Source of the DNA: Nocardia vermiculata NBRC 100427
GTDB lineage: Bacteria > Actinomycetota > Actinomycetes > Mycobacteriales > Mycobacteriaceae
Assembly: GCF_001613265.1 (NCBI RefSeq)
Contig: NZ_BDCA01000014.1
Location: forward strand, 124,001-188,000
DNA: 64,000 nt
Direction of reading: 5' to 3'
In this document: one piece after another, positions 61,525-64,000 of the stretch
Layout of the letters: each line of letters begins with the position of its first letter
Numbering within the stretch: the first letter of the stretch is position 1
Made by a program: the position numbers and the translations under genes
Notes under the pieces: generated by a model
Told to the model about the DNA's origin: nothing
Databases searched by the model: none
Seen by the model: the letters and a program-made list of their open reading frames with translations, nothing else

Positions 61525-63015
61525 TCAGATTCCCGGGTCCAGGACGTAGGTGGTCAGCTCAGGCCACAGCCGCGCCCAGGGCTCGCGGGGGCCGGCACAC
61601 CGCCACACGGTCATGCGTGCGTCGATTCCCGGGAAACCGCGCGGATCGTCGAGCTGCACCAGGGCCCGGACGTCGGAAAACGAGTGCCGCAAGCGTGGTG
61701 CGGCCTCGGCGGTATCGACGCACAGCACCGTTTCGACGTCCTCGTCCGGTCGGCCGAACAGCGCGTAACCGCGGTCAGCGCTGTATACCAACGGCATTCT
61801 CGGGTCGCGGGCGTGGACCAGAATCGCTGCCTGCCAATATGTTCGAGTGATCACGGGGATGCGCTCCCTGCCCGCCGAGGCCGCGGCGCGAAGTACCCCG
61901 GAAACGAGATCGGCCCGGCCGGTGGTGCCCGAAACCCGCATGCGCACAGACATTTCGGCCCGGGTGGTCACCGGCTGAGCGGGCGCGCCGGACGGCAGCA
62001 ACACCACCACCGCCGAGACGATCACGGCCGAGATCGCGGTCGCGACCACCGCCGCCGCCTTCCACCACCGCGCCGGTACGTTCTCGACCAGAACGCACGC
62101 TCCCGTGGCGAATACCGCGGGGAGCAGGCCGGCGAGGTAGTACGGTCTGCCGCCGACCGCGACCACGAACCCGGCGACGACCAGTGCGGCGACGGCGAGG
62201 AAACGGTAGGCGCGCAGCCGAGTACGCACGACACCGTATGCCGCGCAGGCTGTCAGCACGCATCCCAGCACGCCGGCGAGCACGGCCAGCTGCACCGGCA
62301 GGCCCGCGGCGCCTCCGGTCGCGGCCTGCTGTTCGTCGCGGATCACTGGTCCCATCGCCCATTGCGGCCAGTCGTGGCGCCACTGCCACAGCAGTGCCGG
62401 AACCGCTGCGAGCGTCACTACTCCCGCCGCGAGCCACAGGGTGGGCCGTCGCACGATATCGCGGGGGCCGCAGCAGGCGACGCCGACCGCCAGTGCGGCG
62501 ATCACCATGGGGATCAGCAGCTTCACCTGCAGATCGATCACCACGACGACTCCGGCGACCAGTAGCAGCCGGTCCTGCCGCAGACGCACCCAGCGCACAA
62601 GTAGCCAGACCACGAGGGCCACCGCGGTGCTGTCGAGCGCGAAAGTCGACAGCGACGCGGTCTGGGTGATCAGCCAGGGACAGCTCGCGTACCCGATCCC
62701 GGCCAAAATCTGCGCGGCCCGCCCGCCCTCGAATTCCCGCGCCGTCAGGGCGGTCACGATGATCGCGGCGACGCCGGCCAGGATCGCCGGCAGCCGCAGC
62801 ACGGTCAGGGAATCCGGGGCCACCATATCGGCGGCACGGGCCAGCAGCGGGATCAGCGGCCCCTGATCGACGTAGCCGATATCCGGATGGTGTCCGGCGG
62901 CGAGGAAATACAATTCGTCGCCGAACCAGTCGTAGCGGGCCGCGCGCGCTACCAATACTCCGCCGGCGACCAGCGCAAGCAATCCGACGACCCCGAGAGC
63001 GGGCGTTCGCTTCAT
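61525..63015 (-). CDS. GT39-like dolichyl-phosphate-mannose/ArnT-type glycosyltransferase
   Basis: A 496-residue polytopic membrane glycosyltransferase of the PMT/ArnT superfamily. The first luminal loop carries the metal-binding acidic pair in RYDWFGDELYFLAAG and the GYVDQGPLIPLLAR stretch. About 11 membrane segments follow, then a C-terminal extracytoplasmic domain. It uses a polyprenyl-phosphate sugar donor to glycosylate a protein or lipid outside the membrane. ATG 63015 overlaps the condensation-protein stop (TGATG), so they are translationally coupled. Confidence 0.87.
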   Translation of the reverse strand: MKRTPALGVVGLLALVAGGVLVARAARYDWFGDELYFLAAGHHPDIGYVDQGPLIPLLARAADMVAPDSLTVLRLPAILAGVAAIIVTALTAREFEGGRAAQILAGIGYASCPWLITQTASLSTFALDSTAVALVVWLLVRWVRLRQDRLLLVAGVVVVIDLQVKLLIPMVIAALAVGVACCGPRDIVRRPTLWLAAGVVTLAAVPALLWQWRHDWPQWAMGPVIRDEQQAATGGAAGLPVQLAVLAGVLGCVLTACAAYGVVRTRLRAYRFLAVAALVVAGFVVAVGGRPYYLAGLLPAVFATGACVLVENVPARWWKAAAVVATAISAVIVSAVVVLLPSGAPAQPVTTRAEMSVRMRVSGTTGRADLVSGVLRAAASAGRERIPVITRTYWQAAILVHARDPRMPLVYSADRGYALFGRPDEDVETVLCVDTAEAAPRLRHSFSDVRALVQLDDPRGFPGIDARMTVWRCAGPREPWARLWPELTTYVLDPGI

Positions 63016-64000
63016 CACAATGATGCGGGTTCCACCTGTTCCGCGCCCGCCACGGCCACCTCGTTCCTATCGTTCGCGGCGATATCACCGCAGAGTGCCG
63101 TCAGCGTCGACAGATACCGGTCGATGGCCTCGTGGGCGCGCGGAGTATCGGGAAAGACCATGCTCAGTGAGGTCATGTCCGGGAAGCGGTTGACCCACAG
63201 ATAGACTTCGCTGGAGCTGGCGCGGTTACCGTAGAGTCCACCGTTGATCTTGTCGAACATCTCCGCGCCTTCCATCCGACGCACATCGACATAGGAGACC
63301 ATCGGCGCGGCGAATCCGAGGCTGCTGCGGATGCGCGGATCCCCGTCCGCCAGTTCCAGTACCCGGTGCACGCCGACATCGGCCAGTTCCCGTCCCGAGT
63401 CGGCAGCGGCCTGGGCCCGCCAGGCCAGCGCGGTGAAGGTGTCGCCGGGCCGCACCGTCACCGCGACCGGCACCAGATTGGTGAACCAGCCGATCGCCCC
63501 CTGCTCCCCCACTTCGGTACGAGTGTTGACCGGGGTGAACACGAAATACTTTTCCCGGCCGGTCAATTCGTATTCGGTGAGTGCGATGGCGGCGAAGAGT
63601 CCGCCGAGGAATTTCGCGCCGGAACGTTCACAGACCGCGTCGAAGCGCAGCGCCGCGGCTTCGTCGAACAGCGGCACGGTGACCTGGGCACCGCGGGTGA
63701 ATCCGCCGCCGGCGACCGCGCCCAGATCCATGGGGAATGACGGCACCGATCCGTCGTGCTCGACCAGCAGTTCCAGCCAGGCCCGGACCTGCGGCGAGTG
63801 CGTGGTGAGTGCGGTGTGATGGGCCAATTCCCGGTCGCAGTAGGACAGGTGGCCGTCCACCGGCTCGATGTCGACCCCGCCGCCGGACAGTTCGTTGCCG
63901 TAGAGCCGCAGCAGATCGACGCACGACAGCGCCTGCCCCACACCGTCGGTGTGCAGGTGATCGACGGCGGCGTAGACGGTGAATTCAGCGCCCCGGTCGA
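63015..64000 (-). CDS. PapA-like condensation-domain acyltransferase (5' end outside window)
   Basis: The C-terminal ~327 residues of a condensation-fold acyltransferase; the frame is open to the window edge. The catalytic motif appears as DHLHTDG in the segment YAAVDHLHTDGVGQALS, where the first His of the HHxxxDG consensus is Asp but the essential second His and the DG are kept. Later motifs include FLGGLFAAIALTEYEL and EVYLWVNRFPDMTSL. Such proteins (PapA type) esterify fatty acids onto sugars or polyketides in mycolata. It forms an operon with the GT39 gene and GpgS remnant. Confidence 0.85.
   Translation of the reverse strand, partial: DRGAEFTVYAAVDHLHTDGVGQALSCVDLLRLYGNELSGGGVDIEPVDGHLSYCDRELAHHTALTTHSPQVRAWLELLVEHDGSVPSFPMDLGAVAGGGFTRGAQVTVPLFDEAAALRFDAVCERSGAKFLGGLFAAIALTEYELTGREKYFVFTPVNTRTEVGEQGAIGWFTNLVPVAVTVRPGDTFTALAWRAQAAADSGRELADVGVHRVLELADGDPRIRSSLGFAAPMVSYVDVRRMEGAEMFDKINGGLYGNRASSSEVYLWVNRFPDMTSLSMVFPDTPRAHEAIDRYLSTLTALCGDIAANDRNEVAVAGAEQVEPASL

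Noticed and set aside
1..64000. CRISPR arrays, tRNA/rRNA genes, insertion sequences and prophage genes
   Set aside because: No evenly spaced direct repeats, no transposase or integrase motifs, and no tRNA-like cloverleaf were seen by eye; a tRNA scan would settle it.

Overview
The window looks like chromosomal DNA of a mycolic-acid actinomycete, most probably Nocardia or a close relative. The DNA is high-GC throughout with many GTG starts. It encodes an antigen-85-type mycolyltransferase-like esterase, F420/deazaflavin-dependent proteins (two DDN-like, one LLM-type), FadD8, a Rv1733c-like membrane protein, an XRE + DUF397 regulator pair and a KstR-type operator. No rRNA, tRNA, CRISPR array, insertion sequence or phage gene was seen. 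About 60 genes are supported.

Layout. 1-8.7 kb: end of an alpha/beta hydrolase, a DHA2 efflux pump, a large LuxR (LAL) regulator, a DDN-like protein, an ECF sigma factor, a KGG stress peptide, a zinc alcohol dehydrogenase and two small proteins. 8.7-18.5 kb: fadD8 and a short-chain-type oxidoreductase diverge from a KstR-like box. They are followed by a minus-strand group: FAD monooxygenase, single-module NRPS (C-A-T-TE), ketosteroid-isomerase-like protein and AurF-type diiron N-oxygenase. This group is the best candidate for an uncharacterised biosynthetic locus. 19-26 kb: a DUF4822 lipoprotein, a frameshifted amidinotransferase gene, a PPOX-fold protein, a MoxR ATPase/VWA pair and an F420 LLM oxidoreductase. 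26.2-30.4 kb: a tightly overlapping seven-gene Mrp-type antiporter operon whose gene order follows the Mbh membrane module, without the large MrpA N-terminal subunit.

30.5-42.9 kb: a DODA-type dioxygenase, an ABC1 kinase, several exported lipases/esterases, a YdcF-like exported protein, two PucR-type regulators of equal length and a kinase-fold phosphotransferase. 43.1-45.8 kb: a compact XRE/DUF397 locus in which a nearly identical 20-bp dyad recurs at three promoter regions. 45.8-52.9 kb: TetR, amino-acid permease, MFS + MarR with a 33-bp perfect operator, universal stress protein, a DoxX protein with about 14 hendecad repeats, and a hydrolase/TetR divergent pair. 53-64 kb: neutral ceramidase, GH3 glucosidase, DDN protein + TetR, an OafA-like acyltransferase, and an incomplete minus-strand operon (PapA-like condensation protein, GT39 enzyme, truncated GpgS-like fragment) that probably makes or decorates an envelope glycolipid.

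Many start sites carry a clear Shine-Dalgarno. Several regulator and stress genes instead show a TANNNT hexamer 6-7 nt before the start codon, which suggests leaderless mRNAs. Functions are inferred from recognised families; no database search was run.
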